Positions 1-10,283 of a stretch of DNA of 41,848 nt are shown here, piece after piece. Position 1 is the first letter of the stretch, and each line of letters begins with the position of its first letter. Location of the stretch: NCBI GenBank assembly GCA_000310025.1, contig FN649745.1, positions 1,770,053 through 1,811,900 of the forward strand. The letters are read 5' to 3'. The stretch is from Ectocarpus siliculosus (lineage: Eukaryota; Sar; Phaeophyceae; Ectocarpales; Ectocarpaceae). The translations under genes were made by a program, and so were the position numbers. Under the pieces are notes generated by a model. That model worked only from the letters and a program-made list of their open reading frames with translations. It did not search any database and had not been told where the DNA came from.

Positions 1-929
1 GGGGGGGGGGGCGGGGGGCAGAAGGGAGGGAGGGAAGGAGGTAGCGGGAGGGAGATAGATGCGGCTCCGGAAAGGGGGATCCAAGAAGAGGGTCAGTCCT
101 GACAAAGTGGTGAATTGTCTCGTCGAATTTTACATGGACTCGCGCACACGACGCGCATGATTGTACAAAATGTACATAGAGGGTGATAGTAGTTTCGAAG
201 AGGACGTAAGAAGAGTGTGGCCTATATCGTTTGGTGGGCGGGGAAGAGGCGGTGTGGCTACGTAAGTAGGTCATTCCGGGGGAGGGGGCTTCGGTGTATT
301 TTGTCCCACGCACTACCATCCCGCACCGTGTACCTTCTGTACCGGAAATGGGAAAGTGGTGGCACAGGACTTGCTGTTATAGTGGCGTCGGTGGGTGGGG
401 TAGGCGTGCGTGTATGTAGCCTCTCTGTTTGGACAATCAACGAACAAGACATACAGGAAACGCATGGTTTGTTTAGCGTGGAACAAACTTTGTGTTTGTT
501 CGGGGGCCGGATCGGTAAGCATTTTGTCAATTATCTCGGGGGGAATTCGGCGACCGTTCTCGGTCGTGAATATCATTGATACGCGAACATTTTTTTTATC
601 TTCCTTTTTATCTTCCCACATCATTTTTGTTCGTTCCGTTTTTTAGTGAAAGAGCCAGCGTTGGAATCTTGTTCTTCTGTGTCGCGGCTGCTACCACTGC
701 AGTTGCTAGGTTATACGTAACTCAGCTCGGAGACATAGAATCCATCCACGCTCGCCGGGTGTCGTAAATATTGTCGTAAGTACGTACGTACGTTGTTGGG
801 GTGGTGCTGTACACTGCTGTAGTAGTTTTTGGCGTTGAAGAAGAGCTTGTATCTCGTTGTTTGGACGTGTATCGCAGGTTCTCGGTGCCTGCGCGTGACG
901 TGTGTGTGGTGCTGTTGCTGTTTCTATTG
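1..929. other. Gene-free left edge
   Basis: I see no supportable gene here. The first bases are a G-rich, low-complexity run. Several overlapping short frames exist on both strands, but none resembles a known family or shows a convincing exon. A short TACG repeat occurs near 780-792. The last part leads into sequence related to the tandem repeat units further right, so some of this stretch may be older, unrecognisable unit sequence. Confidence 0.5.
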
Positions 930-1510
930 CCGCCACCATCGCCTAGATCACGGCGGTACGTGGATGTTCGTTGACGCGGTGGTGTGTGGAGATAAAACTT
1001 GGCCTTTGGTAGTTTTATTGGTACGTTCGTTCGGGAAGGATGAGACCTGAACGAACAAACCTGTCGACGACGAGGCGTATGTTGCGAAAAACGTGAAAAA
1101 AAGGGAAACGAAATACTATCATCGGCTCAACATGATGCGTGTTCGCTACACGTACGTACGTCAACAACTTGATGGAGGGCAAGCACAACAGCCAGCCGCG
1201 TCAGCTGTTGCACGGGGCGTTTTTTCCAGGTTAACCATGTACTCAGGTTTGCTCTGCCGTTGTTTTGTGCCACGCCGGTCCAGATCTCGTGCGGCCGGTC
1301 GACTTTGTTTCTCCTCGAAGAGAGAGGGAGGGAAAGCGGGTATGAACAAACGAGAAATGCAACGTGTTTGTGACGCAAGCAGGGTCTCGTGCACACCCCA
1401 CACAATCAGCCTACCTATAATAGTGCATGTGTCGCTCTTGGTCCTAACTAGGACACAGACCAAACAAAGACAGTGGCAGGCACACGCAATTATTTGCACA
1501 AACGCACGAC
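930..1510 (+). repeat. Decayed fragment of the 3.9 kb tandem unit
   Basis: This stretch aligns by eye, with gaps, to the spacer part of the tandem units (about 9296-9860). Shared landmarks in order are a GCCACCAT...GATCACGGCGGTA block, GATGAGACCTGAACGAA, CGACGACGAGG, a GGCTCAACATG-type block, and a GTCGACTTT...CTCGAAGAGAGAG block. It is much more diverged than the interior units are from each other. It shares details with the tail of the third unit (17213-17450), such as a TTTTATTG.TACGTTCGTTCGGGAAGGATG segment that interior units lack. No exon of the unit's gene survives here. I infer that the array once extended further left and was interrupted by the material at 1560-6640. Confidence 0.7.
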
Positions 1511-1572
1511 TACGTCCAGAAAAAATGTAGAGTCGATCCAGTTTTGCACGCGTACTGAAAACTCGGCAGAAA

Positions 1573-2503
1573 TCAGCTGCGAATCAAGAGGGCCGAGTAA
1601 ATCGAAGCCTCAAGTCTAAGAAGGATCAACAACCCCGCTCCCATTAATCGAGTTGATGCGAGAGTCCACTGCTCGGAATCGTAGGAGCCTTCTTCCTTGT
1701 CATAATCTTGTCCTTCCTCCATGAAGTACGCCGAATCGGAGTCAGTCCCCCTCGGCATGTCGAAGTCAAACACTCTGCGCCTTAACACGGATGAACTACT
1801 CACTGTCGTTAGTCGACGGCAACAACATGCCACGATGACTTTCAGCGGCACATCCCCCTACATCCAACCGGCGTTGGATCCCTCTCGCCCTCCTCCTGGA
1901 GGAAGTTCCTGCTGAATTGCGCCCGTACACATGCTAACGCACGGTTGTCCGTCCCACCCCAGACCGGACCTTTCTGGATAACAGGAGACAATACCACCAG
2001 TGGATTATGACGTTTCCAGGTGATGGGCTGACGGCGATCTGGATAAAACTTCCTCTCCCAAAGGGGGCGCCCGCGGTATTGAAGAAGACGATGTCGCCGA
2101 CGGCAGGCGTAGGTGAAGGCCAAGGTTTTCTGACCCCCTGTGTTTGCCAGGCGGCGAAAACCTCGAGCTCGCGAGAGGGCAACTGCGACCGATCGGCTAA
2201 AGAGTCAATACCAATGCTCCTTGTTTCTTCGTGTGTCCGAGGGATTGAAAAACTCAAAGTCCACACGGCGGTCGCCTGTCTGGCTTGCAATTTAACACAA
2301 CGTGGTGCGATCATCACCTTTGCGCGGAGTGAGGGTTCTCGACCCCGTTCAACGCAATCTACTCGACCACCATTATGGTTACCACAAAAAAAAACAAAGA
2401 AAAAGAAAAAAATCTGTAACTTCGTTGCCGAGCTCACGAAGTGATCGGCTTGTTTTACAACATCGTTGCCAATCGACGAAAACCCAACCCCGATGGCACA
2501 CAC
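1573..2503 (-). pseudogene. Broken reading frame, probably mobile-element remnant
   Basis: On the minus strand a protein-like signal runs from about 2503 down to 1573 but jumps between frames. The frame at 1934-2503 holds a segment with GDIVFF near 2050-2110 followed by VIIHWWY, reminiscent of the small beta-barrel (SH3- or BAH-like) tail seen at the C-terminus of some element proteins. The signal then shifts to the frame ending at 1842 and again to the frame at 1573-1851, which ends in an acidic stretch. An internal run of T-rich sequence near 2380-2410 encodes only phenylalanines and is unlikely to be coding. I do not recognise the family firmly. The alternative is that all of this is chance open sequence. 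Confidence 0.3.
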
Positions 2504-3164
2504 CGCGGATTAGAGGGGGAGGGGCGTATTAATATCTTGCATGCCTCAGCCGAACAATTGAAACCACACATCCTCGAGAGGACGGAGCACTACTCCCACA
2601 GGATCAATCGCCGATGGTCAATGGTTCCTTCCTACTTTGCAAAAATGGCCCAATGTCCTACCGGTCTTGTCTGTACCACTTCTCACCTGCTTAGCTCATT
2701 TCTGAACCTCTGATAGCTACCATGCCTCAAGCTTCTCTCGTAGCGCCTTTTGTTTCCCCTGATCATCTCAGTCGTGTGTATTCCTTTTGTCTTTTTCGAG
2801 AAAACGGGCGGACATTCTGCAACTACATGAACAACCCGGTCTTCGCATTCGCAGCCGTAATCCCGACTGAACTTGACTTGTCCTCGTCTTCGTCTACCTT
2901 CCGTCGATCTTCTCGAAGGTCATGTCCCCTGTCCTAAGTTGACCTTCAACTTTGCCCCTGCATCCGTTGGTCGGTGCAAGTACTCCTTGACCCTGGTCCT
3001 TCGTTCATCATTCCGTGTACTGCTAGACCTTCCGCCCACCCGCCCCCACGACGCCACGTTTCCAACAACGGACGACAAAGCAACACCACGACCAACACCA
3101 CAGAACGAAAGGCGAGAGGGGGGGGTCTAGGTTGTAGACCGTAGTACGGTGTATCGTCGAGAGA
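2504..3164. other. Gene-free stretch
   Basis: Open frames on both strands are short and show no family resemblance or exon structure. I see nothing specific here. Confidence 0.4.
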
Positions 3165-3360
3165 TTCATGGTTCTCGGCAGGTGTCGAGAGATCGAGGAG
3201 ACTGGTTTCTGGTTTTTCTGGGCAGACGTCGAGATCAGAGGGCGACCTCTGATTTTCTGATTTCTGTGCAGATAGATAGATGTCGAAATCGGGACCTCTG
3301 GTTTCTTGGCAGTTGTCGAGATCTAGCTGGATTTCTCGGCAGGCAGACGGCTCTCTGTGT
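3165..3360 (+). repeat. Imperfect tandem repeat, unit about 40 bases
   Basis: A core of the form TCTNGGCAGNTGTCGAGA recurs about every 40 bases: near 3174 (CTCGGCAGGTGTCGAGA), near 3218 (CTGGGCAGACGTCGAGA), a degenerate form near 3265 with an inserted GATA run, near 3303 (CTTGGCAGTTGTCGAGA) and a partial form near 3341. The spacers carry CTGGTTTCTGG-like sequence. The block lies just upstream of the retrotransposon coding remnant, so it may be part of that element's 5' region, though this is inference. Confidence 0.65.
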
Positions 3361-3400
3361 ACTTGCTCGCACGCGCTTACGATAGCTTTTTTATTTTCAT

Positions 3401-3424
3401 GCCTGCCTGCCTGACTGCCTGCCT
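3401..3424 (+). repeat. GCCT tetranucleotide run
   Basis: The sequence reads as six GCCT-type tetramers with one GACT variant. It is an ordinary short microsatellite between the 40-base repeat and the retrotransposon remnant. Confidence 0.8.
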
Positions 3425-3483
3425 TTGGGGAAAGCGCGCGCAAGGTAGGCAAGAAACTTGGGGTAGAGACTACAGCATCGCGT

Positions 3484-6120
3484 GTGCAGACTCTGGCTGA
3501 GAACGGGGCGAATAGGTACGGGCGAGCCTACAGCATCTTGCACGAGGCGGCCAAGAAAGACGTATCGATCGGTGGTAGGGCTATAGGAGACCAGGAGGCC
3601 AGGTCACAAGGAATTCGCAGCAGCGGTTCCCTAGTGTTCTGCTGTGGCACGGAGAAGCGTCAAGTTCATGGTGTGGAAATAACCGTTAAAGAGTTAATGT
3701 GCAAGACCTCCACTTTCACTACGGCCTTGAGGTGTGAGATGACGGGCAACCGCGGAGCGGTCAACTTCGTTGCTGCGTGCGCCCCAACCGAGTTCTCCAC
3801 CACCGACAGCAAGACAGAGTTCTGGAAAAAAGCTTGACAGTCTCGTGCGGAGGATTCCCTCCAAAGACTGTGTGGATATTATCCTGATGGACGCCAATGC
3901 GCGGACGGGAGAAATGAAGGATGAGGAGGACATGGGAGTCACGGGATTGCGCGGGCGTGATGAACTGAACGAGAATGGCCGACTACTGCGGACCTTCGCT
4001 GCGGAAAACAAGCTATACCACTCGCGAACACGTTCTTCGCGACACGCAAGGGCGAATATGGCACACTTACAACGGTGGGTTAGGGACCGACCGCAGGCGC
4101 CTCGACTACATTCTAACGCGGCAGGCACACCGCGGCCGAGTGTCTAACATGGTTGTCATCCCCCAGCCGGTAAACCCAGTCAAGGCGGACTCAGACCACA
4201 ACATGGTGATAGCCACCGTCAACCTCGGTGGCAGGCTTGCCCACAACCGAACAGTCCGGACCAAACCGAAACAGAAGCAGTTCAACGGACGGGAACTGCA
4301 GGTTGAAACAACGCGATGGGCGGTGACTGCGCGGTTCCTCCTCGACCTCCACCAAAGGCAGGGCGAACGGGTGACCACCACCCCGGAGAAGGCGACCGAG
4401 CTCACCAATGCTCTTCTCGAAGCGGCGAGGGCGATACTACCCGAGGAACCGTGGAGATGACGCACGCACGTAGAAATGGTGTGAGATCCCTCAGACGACA
4501 GCACGTTGGAAGAGGCCCTTACCAAGCGGCGGGAAGAACACCGAGCGATGAAGGGCAAGTGGAACGCAACAACGTGGAGGGCTCTTAAAGCAGCGTGTAA
4601 GGGAGTGGCTGCAGCAGTCGAAACGGGCATATATGCCCACCTGGACAGATGCGTGACGGAACTCGAAGCGATCTACAAGGATCGCGATATGAGAGGCCTC
4701 TAAGATCAGTGAGGCTCAGTGGGAGACAAGCGGGAGGACAGCAGCCCGTTACGGACGAGAATGGCGTGCTGCTCCGGAGAAAGAACCACATCCTTCAGCG
4801 ATGGGCGAGATTCTTCGGCACCCTCCTCAACACCAAGTCCCCCACCTGCACCCAGACATCAACGAACATGTGACGCAGCGACCGGCGACACATGCCACTA
4901 GACGGTTGGGAGCGGTGCCAGACCTCGAGGAGGTGGAACGGGCAACGAAAGGACTGCAGAACTGGAAGGCACCCGGCAATGACTTCCTCCCTGCCGAGTT
5001 GCTCAAGATCGACGATGATGACGAACCCACAGTCCTGGACTACCCCATGCCATCCTCGTCGAGGTGAGGAACGGAAGACTCTGTCGTATCAAAGTCCGCC
5101 GACGGACTGGCGAAAATGATGGCCGGTATCGTGGAGGTGTTCGGGGAGTTCGGGCTGATGGTATCGGAGAAGAAGACGGAGACGTTCCTGGTGCGCGCAA
5201 AGGAGAAGCAGACAACACCACCGCTGCCCCCGCCGCCACCGCTGATCATCGAGGCAGCAGGGCAGAGGTACGCCCAGACGGCTGAATTCCGGTACCTAGG
5301 TGGCCCCGTCAACGAACATGGCGACCTCACCCGAGAGATCAATTACCGGAGCAGAACAGCGTGGGCATGCGTAGGGAGAAATGGCCAGGAGCTCTTCGAC
5401 ACGCCGAGAGCACCGGTCCGACTCGAGACTCGCCTGCTCCAGGCCGAGGCGATGGAGGCACTGCTGTACGGCTGCATGACGTGGGCCGCACGTCGCGAAC
5501 ACTACGGGCTGCTCCTGCGAGTTATCGGTTACAAACGCAAGAAGGGCACCTACCAGCAGCTTTCCTACGCCCAGACCCTGAAGAGGGTAGGGTGCCAGAG
5601 CGTGGAAGCCACTGTTCGGCAACGGCGCCTGCTGTTCGCGAGAGCGTTGGCAAGGCCGTCAGAGGGGCGACTCCCGAAACTGTTGATGCTTGGCGAGCTG
5701 GTGGGAGGGGGGGGGGGCAGGCAGGGGGAAACCGGAGAAAAACTGGCAGATGTGCCTGGACGACCTCAAGATGTTCGAGGCAGAACACGGATCTACGGAC
5801 GGACACCGAATCATGTTTCTTTGGAGTCCTGCACACAACTTGGGAGGAAGCCGCGAGAAGATAGAACGGGGTGTACCGTGGCATACGGGGACTCTGCAGG
5901 GAGCAAGAGGTTCTTGACCTCCTGGCACAAGGATGAGGAGTCTAGCCGACACCGAGCGCTCAAACGAAACAACAAGCCCAGCAACAGCACGGACACGGCA
6001 ACAACCACTGGGGGAGGGGTGCAGCGGACGGACGAGACGGCGAGGGATGACAGGAAACGCGAAGAGAAGGACCGAGTGGCGCGAAAAAACTGTGCCGGAT
6101 TGAACCCCTTGATTTACTTA
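3484..6120 (+). mobile_element. Decayed non-LTR (LINE-like) retrotransposon
   Basis: Remnants of an endonuclease and reverse transcriptase lie in order on the plus strand but in several frames. The endonuclease part (about 3600-4250) shows HGVEI, a MDANARTG block matching the GDFNARxG motif, GRDELNENG, RRRLDYIL and a terminal SDHN. A linker follows, then the reverse transcriptase start (about 4740-5030) with VTDENGVLL and NWKAPGNDFLPAELLK. The frame resumes near 5110 with the region that normally follows the catalytic aspartates (GIVEVFGEFGLMVSEKKTE), then FRYLGGPVN, LLQAEAMEALLYGCMTW and a C-terminal arginine-rich part. The catalytic core, including the YADD/FADD box, is missing between about 5040 and 5110. 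Frameshifts occur near 3830 and 4060, a stop at about 4458, and another shift at the G run near 5706-5717, after which the family-like frame is the one at 5690-5917. The element cannot be autonomous. I cannot assign the clade. Confidence 0.85.
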
Positions 6121-6391
6121 TCCCCCCCCCCGTCACTGCACAGTTGCACCAACCCCCCACGAGCGATGACGTGCCTTTGCTGTCTCGGGTGGCCCGTTTT
6201 TGTATCGTTTTGTTTGTTTGCTTGTCGCTACGGAGTGGCTCTGGCGTGTGTCTTTCTCTTTCCCTTTTCTCCCTCTGCTCCCTTCTTTTTCTTTTATTTT
6301 GCTTTCTTTTTCCAGTCTATGGTTACCTCGCATAGCGTGTGGAGGCGAGCGGAGTGCCCTAGACTATCTGCCGTTGATATATTTGACTTGC

Positions 6392-6406
6392 GGACCCTTC
6401 GGGTCC
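6392..6406 (+). other. Perfect 6-bp hairpin
   Basis: GGACCC and GGGTCC flank a TTC loop. It lies between the retrotransposon coding remnant and the CAA-ended repeat, so it may belong to the element's 3' untranslated region. No function can be shown. Confidence 0.45.
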
Positions 6407-6460
6407 ATTTTATTTTCGTATATATCTACCTCTTTGGGTAAGTTAGCCTCTGTGACCACT

Positions 6461-6588
6461 GGAATCGACCGCGTCAAGTGTTACAGTAGACTAGTACGGA
6501 TAGAAGAAGGTACCTGCTGCGTAGAGAGAAAGGAACGAGTTTTAACTTGACTAACAACAAAAAACAACAACAACAATACCAACAACAA
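6461..6588 (+). repeat. Dispersed repeat with CAA tail, copy A
   Basis: The block begins GGAATCGACCGCGTCAAGTG, contains ACTAGTACGGATAGAAGAAGGTACC and GTAGAGAGAAAGGAACGAG, and ends in an imperfect CAA run. A related block in the same orientation lies at 38898-39003. It sits directly downstream of the retrotransposon remnant and directly upstream of the first tandem unit. A simple-repeat tail at the end of a conserved block is typical of retroposon 3' ends, so I infer a LINE 3' end or a short retroposon. No tRNA-like head was seen. Confidence 0.65.
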
Positions 6589-6904
6589 GGTCGTTACCAT
6601 GCTCTCAACCCCGACACAAAGGGAACAGATTCATCCACCACTCACGGCCGTAGTGTGTGTGCCCAACCAACGATGTACAGCAGTAGGCAAACGTAGTTGT
6701 GTGCTTGGGGAGGGGATGGGTGTGTAGGAGGAGGAGATGACAGTAGTGCTTCAGTGCCAGGTTTAGCGAACCATTTTCCGCGCTCTACGGCCGTGAGAAA
6801 CCTTCCACGATAGTTCCCTGTGACGGCGGGAGAACTCTGGTCCTCGGCAGCACAACAGCAGCACCAGCACCAGCAACAGCAGCAGCAACAGCAAACAGGG
6901 AAAC

Positions 6905-8173
6905 ATGTCGTTCTTCACGAGCGGTTTCGCGACCATGGTGAACAACAGGCGCCTGAAGGCGGCGAAGAAGGCAGGCACGAAAAGTGAGTTGTCGGCCTGT
7001 GGTGCATGCATGTCGTCGTGGAGGCTGTTGCCTCTAGCGTTTAGCTGTGCTGCGCGGCCGGCTTCACGCGCACGTCGAGGCAAGAACAGGCCGCTGGTTC
7101 TCCCCAACAGCTCACGCTCACCTTCTTTGTGTCTTCTCCTCTTCCTCTCCCATCATGCCTGCACAGACGCAGACAAGAACGTGGAGAGCTCTGATAAGGA
7201 GGAAAAGAACGACTGTGGCAAGGAGGAAGAGAAAGACGAGGGAAAGTGGGACATGCTCACAGACGTTTACGGCCGGGCATACTGGTGAGAGAGATTCCAG
7301 AAGCACGGCAGTCTACCGTCCATGTCTACATGTAGACTTACAACGGAGGCTACACATGTTAGAAAACCGTTTTGGATATTACATTGCTCGTGTGCAGGCG
7401 AGGAAGATCCACACATACCACAATTCATGTAGATACACCGTATAGAGGAATGGATCGTTGGACGCGTCTCACATGGATTGGATGGCTGCTTTGTTTTTCG
7501 CCACCGCCGTTGTACAGTGTACGTGTACAGTAGTACTCAACGTTGTAACACGTGTGCTTCCACTTGTTTGCCTTCCTTTTCAAGCCCGAGCTTGTTCTAA
7601 TCCCCACTAGTGTACAGTATGCACACGTCACTTACTTCATCTCATCAGCGTGAGATGGCAACAATCAGATTCCATGTCCAAACGTCCCGAACTCGTACGC
7701 TCTCAGGCATAGTCTAGACTTGCAGTCTACATCAATTCATATGTTCAGAGAGCATACAGCAGCTTTGTCCAGACGTCTTGCCTCTTCTCACACTCGCTCG
7801 CATCCAGCAATCAACACCATTTTCCCTGAAACTCGCATTGCATATTCTCCGAAATCCAACAACAACCAACAGGCAGCACAACGTGACGGGCGAGTGGGCC
7901 TACGTCTACGGTGGCGGCCTCAGCGCCCCTCCCGTTGTGGCGGTCAGTCCTACACCCATGGCCTGTCCCCACGGCGTGGTCTTCACGCCTCCGCCTGTCT
8001 ACGCCGCCGCCCCCAACCCGCCCCTCCCCACCAAGAAGAAGGACGACGACAAACAGGACGAGAAGAAGGAGAAGGGCAAGGGGTGGTGGGAGACGAAGTA
8101 CGACGAGGACGGGGACCGGTACTGGGAGCACACGGTGACCAAGAAGACCACCTACAAGGACCCCTACTACTGA
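6905..8173 (+). CDS. Two-WW-like-domain protein with PPxY motif, copy 1
   Basis: Three exons: 6905-6983, 7167-7284 and 7873-8173, giving 165 residues. Donors read GTGAGT and GTGAGA, acceptors GCACAG and CAACAG, and phases match. A lysine- and glutamate-rich start (1-53) precedes a first WW-like motif (54-76): W54, D59, G62-R63, Y65-W66, H68-N69, T71, with Y76 where the second Trp is usual. A proline-rich linker (82-119) holds PPVY at 106-109, a PPxY motif, the classic ligand of group I WW domains. After a charged stretch comes a second WW-like motif (138-163): W138, D143, G146, Y149-W150, H152, T155, Y160, P163. There is no signal peptide or membrane segment, so it is probably intracellular. 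The WW reading is by pattern; in both motifs the second Trp is Tyr. Intron 1 here has no stop and keeps frame. The start has a CAG-rich leader and AAACATGTCG context. Confidence 0.75.
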
Positions 8174-8444
8174 AACAGCTGGAACTGAATTGATTCGTAC
8201 GAGTAGAAAGCAGTAGCACAGGCCTAGTACCAGTAGTTGTGGTACAGAAGAAGTAATATACTACTGGCATAACGTAGTTTTGACAAACTGTCGATAAATC
8301 AATGTGCAGTATATGGTAGTCTAGGCTTCGTAGGTTAGCGGTTGCTTCTGTTTTTGGTATACGGCAGCCGTGGCGGCATTCAATCAGCCCTGCTGCAGTG
8401 GGTCATCTGTGGTGGTTTGTTGTTGTATGCATGTAGGTGCCGTG

Positions 8445-8490
8445 TCTCCCGTCATGACGGTACAGCTGCGTTTGGGACTGAGACGGGAGA
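8445..8490 (+). other. Conserved stem-loop downstream of the WW-like gene
   Basis: TCTCCCGTC and GACGGGAGA form a perfect 9-bp stem around a 28-base loop, about 270 bases after the stop codon. The same stem and loop length occur at 12360-12405, 31310-31355 and 35222-35267. In the last case the flanks are diverged but the stem is intact. Unit 3 lacks it. It could be a 3' untranslated element or an unlinked structure; its transcription is not shown. Confidence 0.5.
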
Positions 8491-9924
8491 ATTCCATTGT
8501 GTTTCCTGCCATGCACAAGTAAGCACGATGTCATAGTTTGGTTTGAGTTTATGTCGTTTTCGTTGAGAGTATAGAAACGTTGCCTTTTCACACATGGACC
8601 AAATCTCCTCCTGTATATGTATTTCCCTTAATGTTTTCTTCTCTTGAGAATAATGTGGTGATAGTGGTGGATGCGATATCTATCTGTGGAGGGGCGGTGT
8701 CGCCAAATATTTGCAACGTTCATGTGCATGTGACTGGGGCTAGTTGTTTATGTAGTGTTTGCCTTACCTTGCCGCGGTGCACGTTGCAGCATTGGTTGGA
8801 GGGGAAGGGGAGCATGTGCGGGCTTGGTGAAGGCATTGCGGCCGATCCTTAGCTTAGTCGAGTATGCATTTGGCGTACGAACCAGATCGACACACGAAAA
8901 GCCCGGTCGCTCAGCTAGTGTTTAGGCGTTGGGGTTAGAGGCGATGGGAGGCTTGGGGCTTGGATGGCCGGTGTCGCCAAATTGGTATCACAAACGGCCT
9001 TGGTTGGCCTGCCCGCTTGGCGTCATTTGGTTCGCGTCTTGGTTGTATTAGCCGTTTTGAAACAAGTAATGGCGCCAACAAGGCGTACGTGTGTGTATGG
9101 AGGAAGGTAGGGTCGTTGTGCACGTAGATGCTTTGCTGGGCTCTGCGATCGTGAAACACGTTTAGAGTCGTACTCGTTGTTGTTGATGATGAAAGAAACA
9201 GAACACCAACCCGTGTATGGTACGCTGTCCATGAAGCTTGCTCGATATGGGGCGGTCTCTCTTCTTTACGATTGATACTATACTGCTCTATTCACTCCGC
9301 CACCATTGCGTAGATCACGGCGGTATGTGGATGAACGTTGACGTATGTAGTTGTAGAGATATAACTGGCCTTTGAGTAGTTTCGATCGGGAATGACGAGA
9401 CCTGAACGAAACGGCCTGTCGACGACGAGGTGTATTTTGTGACGAAATGGAACTGAACTGAAATCGGTTCAACATGGTGCGTGTTCAATATACACGGAAT
9501 AATACGTGTACTCCACAACATTGAGCGCAGGCACAACCAGTCGTTTCACGCGGTGCTTTCCTCAGGCTTCAACTACTGTACAATACACGCTCATCATGAT
9601 TTTCTCTCTGATGAGCGACGAACTTGAGCGGTAATGCCTGCCATGGTTTTGTGCGCCGCAGGTCCTGATCTCGGGCAGACCGGTCGACTTTCTTTCTCGT
9701 CGAAGAGAGAGGGGCAGCGGGCAAGCAATGTATGAATAGACTTTTATGAAGCAATTGGGGTCTCGACGACACACCACACACAGACAGCCTGAAGTGCACT
9801 GTCGCTCGCTTATGGCTCTTTCTACGACTGGTCAAGGCCAAAAAGCATTGCCAAGCACACGCGACTACTACTACATAATGTTGAGTGTGGAGTCGGCGAC
9901 CGAAGACATGACGCTCGAGGATGA

Positions 9925-10230
9925 CTAATAGTCTAGGAGGCGCGCCGCAGGAAAGGAAGAGGCACATGTATCCTCGTGCGTGTTGACCTCCACTTGTTCA
10001 GGTCTTTTGCAAAAGATTGCTTCCGCCCAAGCATGGGTCTTGAAACTGCCACCACCTATATGTAAAATGCGATCGATGTCCATCCGGGCGGTTGAGCTAC
10101 CGGACGGAGTACTGGTCCCGGAAATACATGCATGCTTGGTCGGACATGCAAGGGCGCTCGACTGGATTGCTGTAGCCCGTGTCTCTGCGTCCGGCCGCTG
10201 GTATTGGACAACTGCTTTCTTCGCGCTCAC
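9925..10230 (-). other. Unassigned spacer reading frame (conserved in units 1, 2, 4)
   Basis: A 101-codon minus-strand frame overlaps a 103-codon plus-strand frame at 9980-10291. Both stay open in units 2 (13840-14145 and 13895-14206) and 4 (32798-33103 and 32853-33164). The units are so alike that open frames are conserved automatically, so this is weak evidence for coding. Neither product resembles a known family. The few differences between copies do not favour either frame clearly. Confidence 0.2.
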
Positions 10231-10283
10231 ACTTCATCCTTCGGAGTGTCGCCAGGCTCGTCGAGCTAACTGCTTTATTTTAT

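Larger units (their letters stand above)
6646..10283 (+). repeat. Tandem unit 1 (about 3.6 kb)
   Basis: The unit starts at GGCCGTAGTGTGTGTGCCCAACC, the counterpart of position 10284 in unit 2, and contains one WW-like gene plus a 2.1 kb spacer. Start codons of genes 1 and 2 are 3905 bases apart. Its spacer is nearly base-for-base identical to that of units 2 and 4. It lacks 261 bases of the leader that the other units have: CCTCGG at its position about 6843 joins directly to CAGCACAACAGC, whereas unit 2 has bases 10486-10746 between them. Confidence 0.9.

Noticed and set aside
6984-7288. Copy 1 frame open from the ATG through intron 1 to the TGA at 7286-7288, suggesting a two-part 127-residue protein
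   Set aside because: Copies 2, 3 and 5 shift frame or stop and copy 4 has an immediate stop in the same region, and good splice signals flank it, so it is an intron.
7811-8131. Long minus-strand frame opposite exon 3, present in all copies
   Set aside because: It is the shadow of the GC-rich, repetitive exon 3 and gives a leucine/valine-rich product with no family features.
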